From Phycisphaerales bacterium (GTDB lineage: Bacteria; Planctomycetota; Phycisphaerae; Phycisphaerales; UBA1924), in contig DASPKU010000001.1 in the NCBI GenBank assembly GCA_035627955.1, positions 62,001 through 126,000 of the forward strand: a stretch of DNA of 64,000 nucleotides, written 5' to 3'. Under the pieces are notes generated by a model. The model did no database searches. It was not told where the DNA came from and was given only the letters and a program-made list of their open reading frames with translations. Both the position numbers and the translations under genes were made by a program. Position 1 is the stretch's first letter; every line of letters begins with the position of its first letter. This document shows positions 34,079 through 42,843 of this stretch, one piece after another.

Positions 34079-37000
34079 ATGCTCAAGGCCTGTGTTCTCG
34101 CCGTCGCGTCGGTTCTCGGCGCGCTGCCCACGACCGTTCTCGCCCAGCCCCAGCCGCGGCCGGATGCCCAGCCACAGGCGGCCGCGGGCGTGCAGGGGTA
34201 TTACCGCCAGCCCGCAATCCACGGCGAGTTGATCGTGTTCGTCTCCGAGGGGGACCTGTGGAAGGTGCCCCTGCGCGGCGGGGTGGCCTCGCGCATGACG
34301 ACCCACGCCGGCGCGGAGGGCTCGCCGCGTATCTCGCCCGACGGCACGCAGGTGGCGTTCGTCGGGACTTACGAGGGGCCGACTGAGGTGTACGTGATGC
34401 CCGTGAGCGGCGGCGTGCCCAAGCGGCTGACCTTCGATTCTGAGCGCGCGGCGGCGGTGGGGTGGCATGGCGACCGCATCCTGGCGAGCACGACGCGGTT
34501 CTCGACACTTCCCGCGACGCAGCTCACGCTGATTGATCCCAGGAGCGGCGGGCGCGATGTGATCCCGCTGGCGCAGGCGAGCGACGGGTGCTTTGACGAC
34601 AAGGGCCGGCTGTACTTCACGCGGCTTGCTTTCCAGGGCAGCCAGACCAAGCGCTACCAGGGCGGCACGGCCCAGAACCTATGGCGGTGGGACCGCGGCG
34701 ACAACGAGGCCGTGCCGCTGACCGCCGATTACAAGGGCACGAGCGCCACGCCCATGTGGTGGAAGGGGCGGGTGTACTTCCTCAGCGACCGCGGCGGCAT
34801 GATGGAGCTGTGGTCGATGACGCCGGAGGGCAAGGAGCTCAAGCGGCACACGAACCACGACCGCGGCGCGACGGTGGGCTTTGACGTCAAGAGCCCGAGC
34901 CTGTCTGAGGGCCGCATTGTCTATCAGCTCGGCGCCGACCTGTGGGCGTACGACATCGCTAAGAACACGGACACCAAGATCGCGGTGACGCTGGACTCGG
35001 ACTTCGATCAGATGCGGGAGAGCTGGGTGAAGAACCCGTTCCAGTATCTGTCCGCCGCGCACGTCTCGCCGGATGGGGACCGGGTCGTGCTGACGGCGCG
35101 CGGGCAGGTGTTCGTGGCGCCCAAGGGGCAGGGGCGGCTGGCGGAGGTCACGCGCAAGGGCGGGGTGCGGTATCGGCAAGCGCGGTTCATGCCCGACGGC
35201 AAGTCGCTCGTGGCGCTGTCGGATGAGTCGGGTGAGGTCGAAGTATGGACGCTGCCGGCCAACGGAATCGGCAAGCCCGAGCAGTTGACCACCGACGGCA
35301 CGGTGCTGCGGTGGGAGAGCGAGCCCAGCCCTGACGGCAAGTGGCTGGTCCATACCGACAAGAACCAGCGGCTGTGGATCATGAACCTGGAGACCAAGGA
35401 GCAGAAGCAGGTCGACGAGAACAAGTGGGATGATGTGGGCGGCATCGAGTGGTCGCCCGACAGCCGCTGGTTCACATACGTAACGCACGCGTCGAACCTC
35501 AACCGCATCGTGCGGCTGTACAGCGTGGAGACGGGGGCGCTCACGCCCGTGACGACCGACCGCTATGACAGCTTCGCGTGCTCGTGGAGCCCGGATGGGA
35601 ACTGGCTGTACCTGCTGAGCGACCGCAACCTCAAGAGCGTGGTGGGCTCGCCGTGGGGCCAGATGGCGCCGGAGCCGTACTTCGACAAGAAGACGAAGGT
35701 GTACCAGGTGGCGCTGCGAAAGGGCGTGCGCTCGCCCTTCACGCCGGCGGATGAGCTCTCGGCTGAGAAGAAGGACGAGAAGAAAGAGGAGAAGACGAAG
35801 GAGGAGAAGCCCTCTGAAGAGAAGCCCGAGACGAAGGACGAGAAGTCCGACGCGGCCGAGAAGGGGTCATCCTCGGAGAAGAAGGGCGACGCCGAGAAGA
35901 AGGCCGACGCCGAGAAGAAGGGCAAGGCCGACAAGAAGCCCAAGCCCGTCAAGATCGACCTCGACGGCCTCTCCAACCGCCTCGCCGAGATCCCGGTTCC
36001 TCCCGGCCGCTACAGCGGCCTGAGCGTGACAGACAAGCGACTGTACTTCTTCGACCGCGACGACGATAAGGCGAACCTCGCGTTCCTGGAGATCAGCAAC
36101 AAGGACCACGAGGTCAAGACGCTCGCCAAGGACGTCACGCAGTACGAGCTGACGCTGGACCGCAAGTCGATCATGCTCCGCAAGGGCAACGCGATCCACA
36201 TCGTCGACGCGGCGGCCGCGGCCAACGTGGGGCTGGACGACAAGAACATCGTCAAGCTCAGCGGCTGGACCTTCCCGGTCACGCCGCGTGAGGAGTGGCG
36301 GCAGATGTTCGTGGAGGCGTGGCGTCTGGAGCGCGACTACTTCTACGACACCAAGATGCACGGCCTGGACTGGGGCGCGATGCGCGACCGCTACCTGCCC
36401 CTGGTGGACCGCATCAGCAGCCGCGAGGAACTGAGCGATCTCATCGCGCAGATGGTGGGGGAGCTGTCGGCGCTGCACATCTTCGTTCGGGGCGGTGACG
36501 TTCGTCAGGGCTCGGACACTGTGACAGCGGGCTCGCTGGGCGGGCTGCTGGTGCGGGACGAGGCCGCGGGGGGGTATCGGGTTGAGCGGATCTACCAGTG
36601 CGACCCGGATATGCCCGAGCGGCGGTCGCCGTTGCTGGCGCCGGGCGTTGACATCGAGCAGGGTGACGTGATCTTGGAGATCAACGGGCGCCCGACGCTG
36701 TCGGTGCAGGACTGCGCCCTGCTGCTGCGGAACCAGGCGGGGAAGCAGGTGTTGCTGAAGGTGAAGCCAAAGAACCCGCGCCCGGTGCGGGCGGCCGATG
36801 AGGACACGGGCGAGAAGGCGGACACGTCGGACAAGGCCGACAAGGACTCCGGCGAGGAGAAGGACAAGCCCGACGCCACTGACACCGCCGACGGCACGCG
36901 CCTCGCCGTCATCGTACCAATCACCCCCCAGAGCGAGAACGACCTCCGCTACCACGACTGGCAGCACAGCCGCCGCATGATGGTGGAGGACATGGGCAAG

Positions 37001-37630
37001 GGCGACATCGGCTACATCCACCTGCGGGCGATGGGCAGCGAGAACATCGCCGAGTTCGCCCGCGGCTACTACCCCGTCTTCAACCGCAAAGGCCTGATCA
37101 TCGATGTCCGCAACAACCGCGGCGGCAACATCGACAGCTGGATCCTCTCGCGACTGCTCCGCAAGGCGTGGTTCTTCTGGCAGCCGCGCGTGGGCGAGCC
37201 CTACTGGAACATGCAATACGCGTTCAGGGGGCACGTCGCGGTACTGTGCAACGAGAGCACGGCCAGCGACGGTGAGGCCTTCGCCGAGGGCATCAAGCGG
37301 CTCAACATCGGCAAGGTTATCGGCACCCGCACGTGGGGTGGGGAGATCTGGCTCTCCAGCAGCAACTTCCTGGTGGACGGCGGCATCGCCACGGCCGCGG
37401 AGATTGGCGTTTTCGGCCCCGAGGGGCAGTGGCTGATCGAGGGGCACGGCGTCGACCCCGACATCGTGGTGGACAACCTGCCCCACGCGACGTTCAAGGG
37501 GAAGGACGCCCAGCTGGAGGCGGCGGTGAAGCACCTCCAGCAGCGGATCAAGGACGAGCCCATCCCCGAGCCCAAGGCCCCACCGCATCCGGTGAAGGCC
37601 TGGAAGCCCAGTGAGGAGCCTGCCCGCTAG
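34079..37630 (+). CDS. Tricorn-type S41 peptidase, exported
   Basis: A 1183-residue tricorn protease-like enzyme. After a signal peptide (VASVLGALPTTVLAQ) comes a beta-propeller region (repeats such as SPRISPDGTQVAFVGTYEGP, RWESEPSPDGKWLVHTDKNQ, GGIEWSPDSRWFTYVTHASN), then a C1 region with the catalytic His (GELSALHIF), a PDZ domain (about 830-900), and an S41 domain with Ser in NESTASDGEAFAEGIKR and the late Glu in IEGHGVDPDIVV. Two charged disordered inserts stand out: a Lys/Glu stretch near residues 560-625 and an Asp/Lys stretch near 905-935. Tricorn trims peptides; here export suggests degradation of external or periplasmic proteins. GGAGG precedes the ATG. Confidence 0.92.
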   Translation: MLKACVLAVASVLGALPTTVLAQPQPRPDAQPQAAAGVQGYYRQPAIHGELIVFVSEGDLWKVPLRGGVASRMTTHAGAEGSPRISPDGTQVAFVGTYEGPTEVYVMPVSGGVPKRLTFDSERAAAVGWHGDRILASTTRFSTLPATQLTLIDPRSGGRDVIPLAQASDGCFDDKGRLYFTRLAFQGSQTKRYQGGTAQNLWRWDRGDNEAVPLTADYKGTSATPMWWKGRVYFLSDRGGMMELWSMTPEGKELKRHTNHDRGATVGFDVKSPSLSEGRIVYQLGADLWAYDIAKNTDTKIAVTLDSDFDQMRESWVKNPFQYLSAAHVSPDGDRVVLTARGQVFVAPKGQGRLAEVTRKGGVRYRQARFMPDGKSLVALSDESGEVEVWTLPANGIGKPEQLTTDGTVLRWESEPSPDGKWLVHTDKNQRLWIMNLETKEQKQVDENKWDDVGGIEWSPDSRWFTYVTHASNLNRIVRLYSVETGALTPVTTDRYDSFACSWSPDGNWLYLLSDRNLKSVVGSPWGQMAPEPYFDKKTKVYQVALRKGVRSPFTPADELSAEKKDEKKEEKTKEEKPSEEKPETKDEKSDAAEKGSSSEKKGDAEKKADAEKKGKADKKPKPVKIDLDGLSNRLAEIPVPPGRYSGLSVTDKRLYFFDRDDDKANLAFLEISNKDHEVKTLAKDVTQYELTLDRKSIMLRKGNAIHIVDAAAAANVGLDDKNIVKLSGWTFPVTPREEWRQMFVEAWRLERDYFYDTKMHGLDWGAMRDRYLPLVDRISSREELSDLIAQMVGELSALHIFVRGGDVRQGSDTVTAGSLGGLLVRDEAAGGYRVERIYQCDPDMPERRSPLLAPGVDIEQGDVILEINGRPTLSVQDCALLLRNQAGKQVLLKVKPKNPRPVRAADEDTGEKADTSDKADKDSGEEKDKPDATDTADGTRLAVIVPITPQSENDLRYHDWQHSRRMMVEDMGKGDIGYIHLRAMGSENIAEFARGYYPVFNRKGLIIDVRNNRGGNIDSWILSRLLRKAWFFWQPRVGEPYWNMQYAFRGHVAVLCNESTASDGEAFAEGIKRLNIGKVIGTRTWGGEIWLSSSNFLVDGGIATAAEIGVFGPEGQWLIEGHGVDPDIVVDNLPHATFKGKDAQLEAAVKHLQQRIKDEPIPEPKAPPHPVKAWKPSEEPAR

Positions 37631-37643
37631 AATCAGCACTCAG

Positions 37644-37715
37644 GCCGGCTTAGCTCAGCGGTAGAGCAGCGCTTTTGTAAAGCGCAGGTCGCGGGTTCAA
37701 ATCCGGCAGCCGGCT
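37644..37715 (+). tRNA. tRNA-Thr (anticodon TGT)
   Basis: A 72-base cloverleaf: acceptor GCCGGCT/AGCCGGC, D arm GCTC...GAGC, anticodon arm GCGCT-TTTGTAA-AGCGC with anticodon TGT (reads ACA and ACG-type codons), T arm GCGGG-TTCAAAT-CCGGC with one mismatch, discriminator T. CCA is not encoded. It lies 13 bases after the tricorn gene. Confidence 0.95.
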
Positions 37716-37858
37716 TATTCCGTTGGCCTGAAGGTAGTCTGGGATCGGGTGCGATAACCGCGCCACGCCCACCCGCGCCGGCAAAGCAAGGGCGGGAAAC
37801 GTCCGAAGAATCAGCACGGGGCGGGGAGCCCCATTCCTTTGCAGCAGGACGCGTGCCG

Positions 37859-38647
37859 ATGCGAGTGACAGTTGGTCCAAGGCCCCCGCTCGCCGGCAAG
37901 TTCTTCGCGCTCAACCGCGACATCCCTGCGTCTTCGCACTACCTGTGCAGCCTGATGATGCGCGACCCGCGCCTCAAGGGGCGGGTGCTCGACGTGGGCT
38001 GCGGCGAAGAGCCCTGCGGCGTGCCCTGGTTCCACCCCGCCTACAAGATGGCGCGCCAGCTCGACGGCGTCGACCCCTTCCCGGGCGTGCTCAACCACCC
38101 GTGGCTGACAGAGAAGTGGTGCGGTGAGTTCGACACCGCGCCGATCCCGGAGAACGCCTACGACGCGATGATCTCGATCAACGTCGTCGAGCACGTGAAA
38201 AACCCGCCCACCTTTCTCGCGGCCATCTGCCGCGCCCTCAAGCCCGGGGGCGTGTACTACTCGGTGACGCCGCACCGCCTGCACCCCTTTTCGTACGCGG
38301 TGCTGCTGGTAGAAGCGCTGAAGCTCAAGGAGATGGCCGCGGACCGGGCCGAGGGTGAGCACAACATCAACCGCTACCCCGCGTACTACCGGCTCAACTG
38401 CCGGCGCGACGTGATGAGGGCGGCGGAGGGGCTGGAGTTCGAAGCCGCCGAGTTCCACTACCACCCGGTGACGCAGTGGAAGCAGTACTTCCCGAAGCTG
38501 CTGCGGTTCATCCCGCAGGCGTACGACTTCGCGATCGGCGTGCGCTTCCTGCGTGCCTCCCAGCAGTTCATGTTCAAGCTCGAGAAGCGCGGCACGTGGG
38601 AAGGGCTCAAGGACGCCCCCGCGTCCGCATCGACGGCCGCGCCCTGA
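37859..38647 (+). CDS. Class I SAM-dependent methyltransferase
   Basis: A 262-residue Methyltransf_11-type protein. Motif I is GRVLDVGCGEEPCG, motif II-like LDGVDPFPG, then DAMISINVVEHVKNPPTFLA and LKPGGVYYSVTPHRLHPFSY. The part after 180 (RYPAYYRLNCRRDVMRAAEG, FHYHPVTQWKQYFPKLLRFI) resembles methyltransferases of glycan or lipid pathways. The substrate is unknown. The ATG at 37859 has AGGA about ten bases upstream; the GTG at 37853 is too close to it. Confidence 0.85.
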   Translation: MRVTVGPRPPLAGKFFALNRDIPASSHYLCSLMMRDPRLKGRVLDVGCGEEPCGVPWFHPAYKMARQLDGVDPFPGVLNHPWLTEKWCGEFDTAPIPENAYDAMISINVVEHVKNPPTFLAAICRALKPGGVYYSVTPHRLHPFSYAVLLVEALKLKEMAADRAEGEHNINRYPAYYRLNCRRDVMRAAEGLEFEAAEFHYHPVTQWKQYFPKLLRFIPQAYDFAIGVRFLRASQQFMFKLEKRGTWEGLKDAPASASTAAP

Positions 38648-38761
38648 AGTTCCCCCGGCGTAGCCACCACCAACTCGGTGACTGGGTTTTCACCGCCTCC
38701 TTTACGGACGCAAAGGGCGGGGCTGTACGTTTGGGGCGAGTTGAAGGGGTACACGAGTGCG

Positions 38762-38812
38762 GCGGGGGCCGGGCCCCCGTGGGGCCGCCCGTCCGCAGGA
38801 TGCGGGCGGCCC
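38762..38812 (+). other. Two tandem GC hairpins in the 38648-38857 gap
   Basis: CGGGGGCCGGGCCCCCG (38762-38778) and GGCCGCCCG / CGGGCGGCC with an 11-base loop follow each other. No T-run, so factor-independent termination is unlikely; the rest of the gap shows nothing else. Confidence 0.45.
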
Positions 38813-38857
38813 CGGACCTCGATGGCTCGACTACGCTCTCCCATCGACGGTGAACCT

Positions 38858-39205
38858 ATGAGCGAGCCGAAAGTCAGAGACGACGGGTTGCCGCCCGGGT
38901 CGTTCCGCGAAAAGGCGACCGAGTACTTCATCCGCGAGCTGGGCGAGCCCGTCCATATCCAGGTCAAGGAAGGGACGATCTTCCGCTGGACCATCCGGCG
39001 TCGCGACAACATGGACCTGGCGATCTACATCACGCTCGACTCGCCCGAGATGCCTGACATCGCGCACGTCATGATCTCCGACCCCGGCTGCATTGACGCC
39101 GAGCCCATCAAGTCGTACACCCTGCGCACCGAGGACGAGTTCGCGATGGCCCTGGGGGAAATCCGTCGCCGCATGAACGGCGGCCAGTGCCAGATCAACC
39201 TCTAG
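38858..39205 (+). CDS. Small protein of unknown function
   Basis: A 115-residue soluble protein, not recognised. It alternates strands and helices: SFREKATEYFIRELGEPVHI, QVKEGTIFRWTIRRRDNMDL, AIYITLDSPEMPDIAHVMIS, RTEDEFAMALGEIRRRMNGG. It has no signal peptide, membrane helix or cysteine pattern. It ends directly at the 3' end of the convergent symporter gene (stops adjacent). The ATG at 38858 lacks a clear SD. Confidence 0.6.
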   Translation: MSEPKVRDDGLPPGSFREKATEYFIRELGEPVHIQVKEGTIFRWTIRRRDNMDLAIYITLDSPEMPDIAHVMISDPGCIDAEPIKSYTLRTEDEFAMALGEIRRRMNGGQCQINL

Positions 39206-40966
39206 TCAGACATCGATGTTCGATGGTGCGGCGGGCGCCCGCGCACGCCCAAGGCAGCAGACCGCGAATGCCAGCGTGGTCGCGATCAGCATCTGCCACG
39301 GATACGCAAGGTTCAGCGTGAGCAGGCGCGGGGCCTCGTCGGCCGGGATGTCGAGCCACTCGCCGATCTGTCGAGCGATGCCTGGCCACGCCTGCATGGC
39401 GGCGATTGCGCCGAAGCCGGTCACCAGCGCCCCCAGCGCACTGCGGTTGCTCCCGCGCCGCGTGAAGATGGCGCACAGGAACACGGCCAGCAGCCCGGCG
39501 TAGGCGAAGGTCATCACCTGCAGGGCGAAGTCGATGAGCGTGGTCTGCGGGTTGGCCTTTCGCCAATAGATGCACAGCACGGCGAAGCCGCCGATGAGGA
39601 CGCCCCACGCGGCGGTGGCAAGGCGGCTGACGCCCAGGTAGTGCCGGTCGGAAACGGAGGCATCGCTCGCGCCACCGCACTCGGGGCAGATCGCCACGGC
39701 GTCGAGGCCAGCGCGGTTGAACCCGCAGTGGCCGCATGTGCCCGGCCTGACCGAGCGCGACTTGAAAGGGATGTAGAAGTCGCTCACGAACGTCGCCGCC
39801 ATGGCGTTGATCGCCGAGTTGAGGCTCCCCAGCCCCGCCGCGAACAACCCCGCCAGCATGAGCCCCTTGAGCCCCGCGGGCATCTCGTCAAGGATGAACG
39901 CGGGGAACACCTGCCGCCCGCCGGCGAACTCCGCCAGCGGGGCCTCGCCGCGGGCGGAGGCGCCTGTCTTGTAGAACACGAACAGCAGCGCTCCGATGGC
40001 CATGAAGATCATGGTGATGGGCAGGCTCATCAGGATGGCGCTCCAAGCCGAGCGGCTGCCCTTCAGGGAAGACTTGCACGTAAGCATCCGCTGCGCCAGG
40101 TCGTGGTCGGTCCCGTAGGCCGCCATGTTGATGAGCGAGAACCCGAAGATGGCCGTGAGCAGCGTGTAGGTCTGCGAGGGGTCGAAGCCCATCATGGGCT
40201 TGCCCGCCTCCAGCCCCGCGCGGGCGAGCGTGGTCTTGGTGGTGCCATCGGGCAGCGGCTGCTGGAGCACCCCCCAGACCTCGCCCAGCGGCAGGTCGAT
40301 CTTGTGCAGCAGGACCAGCACCGCCCCGATGGCCGCGCCGACAAGAACGAGCGTCTGCAGCACGTCGGTCCAGATGACGCTGGCAATGCCGCCGATGAGC
40401 GTGTACGCCACTGCGACGAAGCTCAGCAAGGCGATGGACGCGATCAGGTGCATAGGGCTGCTGGCCGCGTGGGCTCCGAACAGCACCATCGAAAGCGGGA
40501 TCGCGGCGATGTACACCCGTGCCCCGCTGGCGAACAGCCGGCCCACCATGAACGCCCCGCTCGCGGCCCTCTTCGTCCCCGGCCCAAAGCGCTGCTCCAG
40601 CAGGCCGTACACCGTGGTCACGTTGGCCCGGTAGAAGGCGGGGATGAAGAACGCCGCGACCACCGCCACCGCGATCACCGAGCCGAGCGTGGTGGACATG
40701 AAGGTCATGTTGCCCTTGTACACCGACTCGGGCACGCCGATGAACGTGGCCACCGAGAGGCTGGAGGCGATGACCGAGAACGCGACGGCCCACGCGGGCA
40801 TGCGGCGGTTGGCGAGGAAGTACTCGCCGGCGCCCGAGGGCTCGCGCCGGGCGAACCAGATGCCCGAGACCAGCATCAGCAGCAGGTAGCCGCCGACCAC
40901 CACCCAATCCAGACGCGACAGGCTCAACTCCGGGCTCGACTCGGCAATCAGTAGCATCGGCGTCAT
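39206..40966 (-). CDS. Sodium:solute symporter with internal zinc ribbon
   Basis: A 586-residue SSS-family transporter with 13-14 membrane helices. SSS marks: YLLLMLVSGIWFARREPSGA, GEYFLANRRMPAWAVAFSVI, ASSLSVATFIGVPESVY, and GLMLAGLFAAGLGSLNSAINA with the Na+-site serines. It imports a sugar, acid or similar solute with Na+. Oddly, a zinc ribbon (CGHCGFNRAGLDAVAICPEC) is inserted in a cytoplasmic loop after FVSDFYIPFKSRSVRPG; this is the planctomycete CxxCGYDLxGLx-CPEC motif usually found in soluble proteins. The ATG at 40966 has GGGAGGGAC upstream and overlaps the divergent amidase start (CATG, 40964-40967). Confidence 0.88.
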   Translation of the reverse strand: MTPMLLIAESSPELSLSRLDWVVVGGYLLLMLVSGIWFARREPSGAGEYFLANRRMPAWAVAFSVIASSLSVATFIGVPESVYKGNMTFMSTTLGSVIAVAVVAAFFIPAFYRANVTTVYGLLEQRFGPGTKRAASGAFMVGRLFASGARVYIAAIPLSMVLFGAHAASSPMHLIASIALLSFVAVAYTLIGGIASVIWTDVLQTLVLVGAAIGAVLVLLHKIDLPLGEVWGVLQQPLPDGTTKTTLARAGLEAGKPMMGFDPSQTYTLLTAIFGFSLINMAAYGTDHDLAQRMLTCKSSLKGSRSAWSAILMSLPITMIFMAIGALLFVFYKTGASARGEAPLAEFAGGRQVFPAFILDEMPAGLKGLMLAGLFAAGLGSLNSAINAMAATFVSDFYIPFKSRSVRPGTCGHCGFNRAGLDAVAICPECGGASDASVSDRHYLGVSRLATAAWGVLIGGFAVLCIYWRKANPQTTLIDFALQVMTFAYAGLLAVFLCAIFTRRGSNRSALGALVTGFGAIAAMQAWPGIARQIGEWLDIPADEAPRLLTLNLAYPWQMLIATTLAFAVCCLGRARAPAAPSNIDV

Positions 40967-42125
40967 GTCCCTCCCTGGCACCCGCACATCCCTCGTCGGT
41001 GTTCCTGCCCAACGCGCTGCAGAATACCGGCGATCGGGCCTCGCGCCCGCACTGCTCGGCGCGGGCGTGCTCGCGTTCCTGGCCGGCTGCAAGAGCTCCG
41101 CCCCGACCGCAGCCCCGCAGCCCAACCCTCCGTCCTCCGCACTCAGCGCCCCGTCCCCCCCGCGCCCCGTCCCCGGCACCCCCGCCGCCCGCCTGGGTGA
41201 CGAGATCATGATCGCCGGACAGCTTTTCCACACCGGCGCGCCCGTGATCCTCTGGACCGACCCCGGGGGCTACGACGCCTACCGCGTCGAGCGGCGCTTC
41301 GTGCCGTGGGAGGAGGCCTCGTGGGAGGCCACGGCCAAGAAGGGCGGAATCGACACGCCCAACCGCTACGGCGTCCGCCGCCACAACCTCAACGACGAGG
41401 AGTTCGAGCGCATCCGCGCCGGCGGCTGGGACCGTGCCACGCTCCAGAAGGCCGTGGACCAGTTCGTCATCCACTACGATGTCGCGGGCACCAGCCGTCG
41501 CTGCTTCCGCGTGCTGCACGACGCCCGCGGCCTGTCGGTCCACTTCATGCTCGATGTCGACGGCACCATCTACCAGACGCTTGATGTCAAAGAGAAGGCC
41601 TGGCATGCGACCACGAGCAATGACCGCAGCGTCGGCATCGAGATCGCCAACATCGGCGCCTACCCCACGCCCGACGCCGCGCCCCTGACGCGCTGGTACG
41701 CGCCGGCGGACAACGGGCAGCACACGGTGAAGGTGCTCCCTGAAGAAGTGCGAACCGCTGGCCCCTTCTCACCCGCCCGCCCGGGGCCAGTCCAAGGGAC
41801 GGTGCAGGGCCAGACCCTCTACATGCACGACCTGACACCGCAGCAGTACGACTCGCTTGTAAAGCTCACCGCGACGCTCTGCACCGCGCTCCCCGCCATC
41901 CGTTGCGACTACCCCCGCGACGGCGCGGGCCAGCTGATCACGACCACGCTGCCGCAGGAACAGCTCGACACCTACACCGGCCTCCTCGGCCACTACCACA
42001 TCCAGCAGAACAAAATCGACCCCGGGCCGGCGTTTCAATGGGAGAAGGTGATCAACGACGCCCGCGCCCTCATGGGCCAGTCACCGCTCACGCCGGCGCT
42101 GTCATCCGCGAGGCCCGCTCAGTAG
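40965..42125 (+). CDS. N-acetylmuramoyl-L-alanine amidase (lipoprotein)
   Basis: A 386-residue Amidase_2/AmpD-type enzyme. A lipoprotein signal with an unusually long N-region ends in a lipobox (AFLAGC). A Pro-rich linker precedes the domain: QFVIHYDVAGTSRRCFRVLH with the first zinc histidine, LSVHFMLDVDGTIYQTLDVK, EKAWHATTSNDRSVGIEIAN with the second His and the Glu, and TLCTALPAIRCDYP. It cleaves the amide between N-acetylmuramate and L-Ala, in cell-wall turnover. The ATG is head-to-head with the symporter ATG (shared CATG) and no other in-frame start fits before the lipobox; no SD is visible. Confidence 0.82.
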   Translation: MSLPGTRTSLVGVPAQRAAEYRRSGLAPALLGAGVLAFLAGCKSSAPTAAPQPNPPSSALSAPSPPRPVPGTPAARLGDEIMIAGQLFHTGAPVILWTDPGGYDAYRVERRFVPWEEASWEATAKKGGIDTPNRYGVRRHNLNDEEFERIRAGGWDRATLQKAVDQFVIHYDVAGTSRRCFRVLHDARGLSVHFMLDVDGTIYQTLDVKEKAWHATTSNDRSVGIEIANIGAYPTPDAAPLTRWYAPADNGQHTVKVLPEEVRTAGPFSPARPGPVQGTVQGQTLYMHDLTPQQYDSLVKLTATLCTALPAIRCDYPRDGAGQLITTTLPQEQLDTYTGLLGHYHIQQNKIDPGPAFQWEKVINDARALMGQSPLTPALSSARPAQ

Positions 42126-42130
42126 AAACA

Positions 42131-42175
42131 GAAACACCGGAGCACTGGCCGTACCTGCCAGCACACCGGTGTTTC
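42131..42175. terminator. Hairpin between convergent genes, possible bidirectional terminator
   Basis: GAAACACCGG pairs with CCGGTGTTTC around an inner hairpin (CTGGC/GCCAG). It starts six bases after the amidase stop; a second GC hairpin follows at 42183-42202. T-runs are weak on both strands. Confidence 0.5.
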
Positions 42176-42236
42176 ACTCAACCCGGGCGCGTGAGCGCCC
42201 GGAACCCGCGATCACTCAGACCTTCAGGGAGAAGGT

Positions 42237-42614
42237 TTACTCGTTGCCGCGCCCGCCGCCGGAGCCGCCGCCCGAGCGCCCGCCGCCCTGGCCGCCGCCG
42301 CCGCTGCTGTCGCGACCGGGGACGTTGCCCTGGTTGCGGTTCTGCACATCGGTGCCGCCGAGGTCCTGATCCTTCTGCTGCTGGCCGAAGCCCTGGTTCT
42401 GGCCCTGGTTCTGCCCGCCGATGTTGCCCTGGCTGCCCATGCCGCCCTGGCCGCCGATGTTGCCCTGGCTGCCGCCGCGGTTGAGGTTCTGGCTGCCGCC
42501 CTGGTTCATGCCGCCCTGGCTGCCGCCGCCCTGCTGGTTGCGGTTCTGGTTGTTCTGATTGTTCTGGTTGCGGTCGTTCTGGTTGTTCTGGTTACGGTTC
42601 TGGTTCTCCGCCAT
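42237..42614 (-). CDS. Asn/Gln/Gly-rich disordered protein
   Basis: A 125-residue low-complexity protein. The first third is almost only Asn, Gln, Arg and Asp (NQNRNQNNQNDRNQNNQNNQ), the rest Gly/Gln/Ser/Asn repeats (GGSQGNIGGQGGMGSQGNIG), ending GGGSGGGRGNE. No signal peptide, membrane helix or fold. Such prion-like sequences can self-assemble or bind RNA, but function is unknown. ATG at 42614 has GAGGT eight bases upstream (the ATG at 42620 is too close). Confidence 0.65.
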   Translation of the reverse strand: MAENQNRNQNNQNDRNQNNQNNQNRNQQGGGSQGGMNQGGSQNLNRGGSQGNIGGQGGMGSQGNIGGQNQGQNQGFGQQQKDQDLGGTDVQNRNQGNVPGRDSSGGGGQGGGRSGGGSGGGRGNE

Positions 42615-42843
42615 GTGCATGCACCTCGTTGGATCGGGCCGTCGCCCGCGGACTCAGCGCGGCCCCGCCGTTCCTATTGGCGGTCGGCCGTGCTTCTGCC
42701 CGAAGATGCCTGCGCGGTCCAGTCCCCGGTGAGCGCAGGATCAAAGCCCGGTGGCCCGTCTGACACCCAGCTTGAAAAGCCAAGTGACTCCAGCTGGCGC
42801 TGCACGCGTTCAGCTGGGGTGCAAGGCTCCCGGGCGGCCTCTC

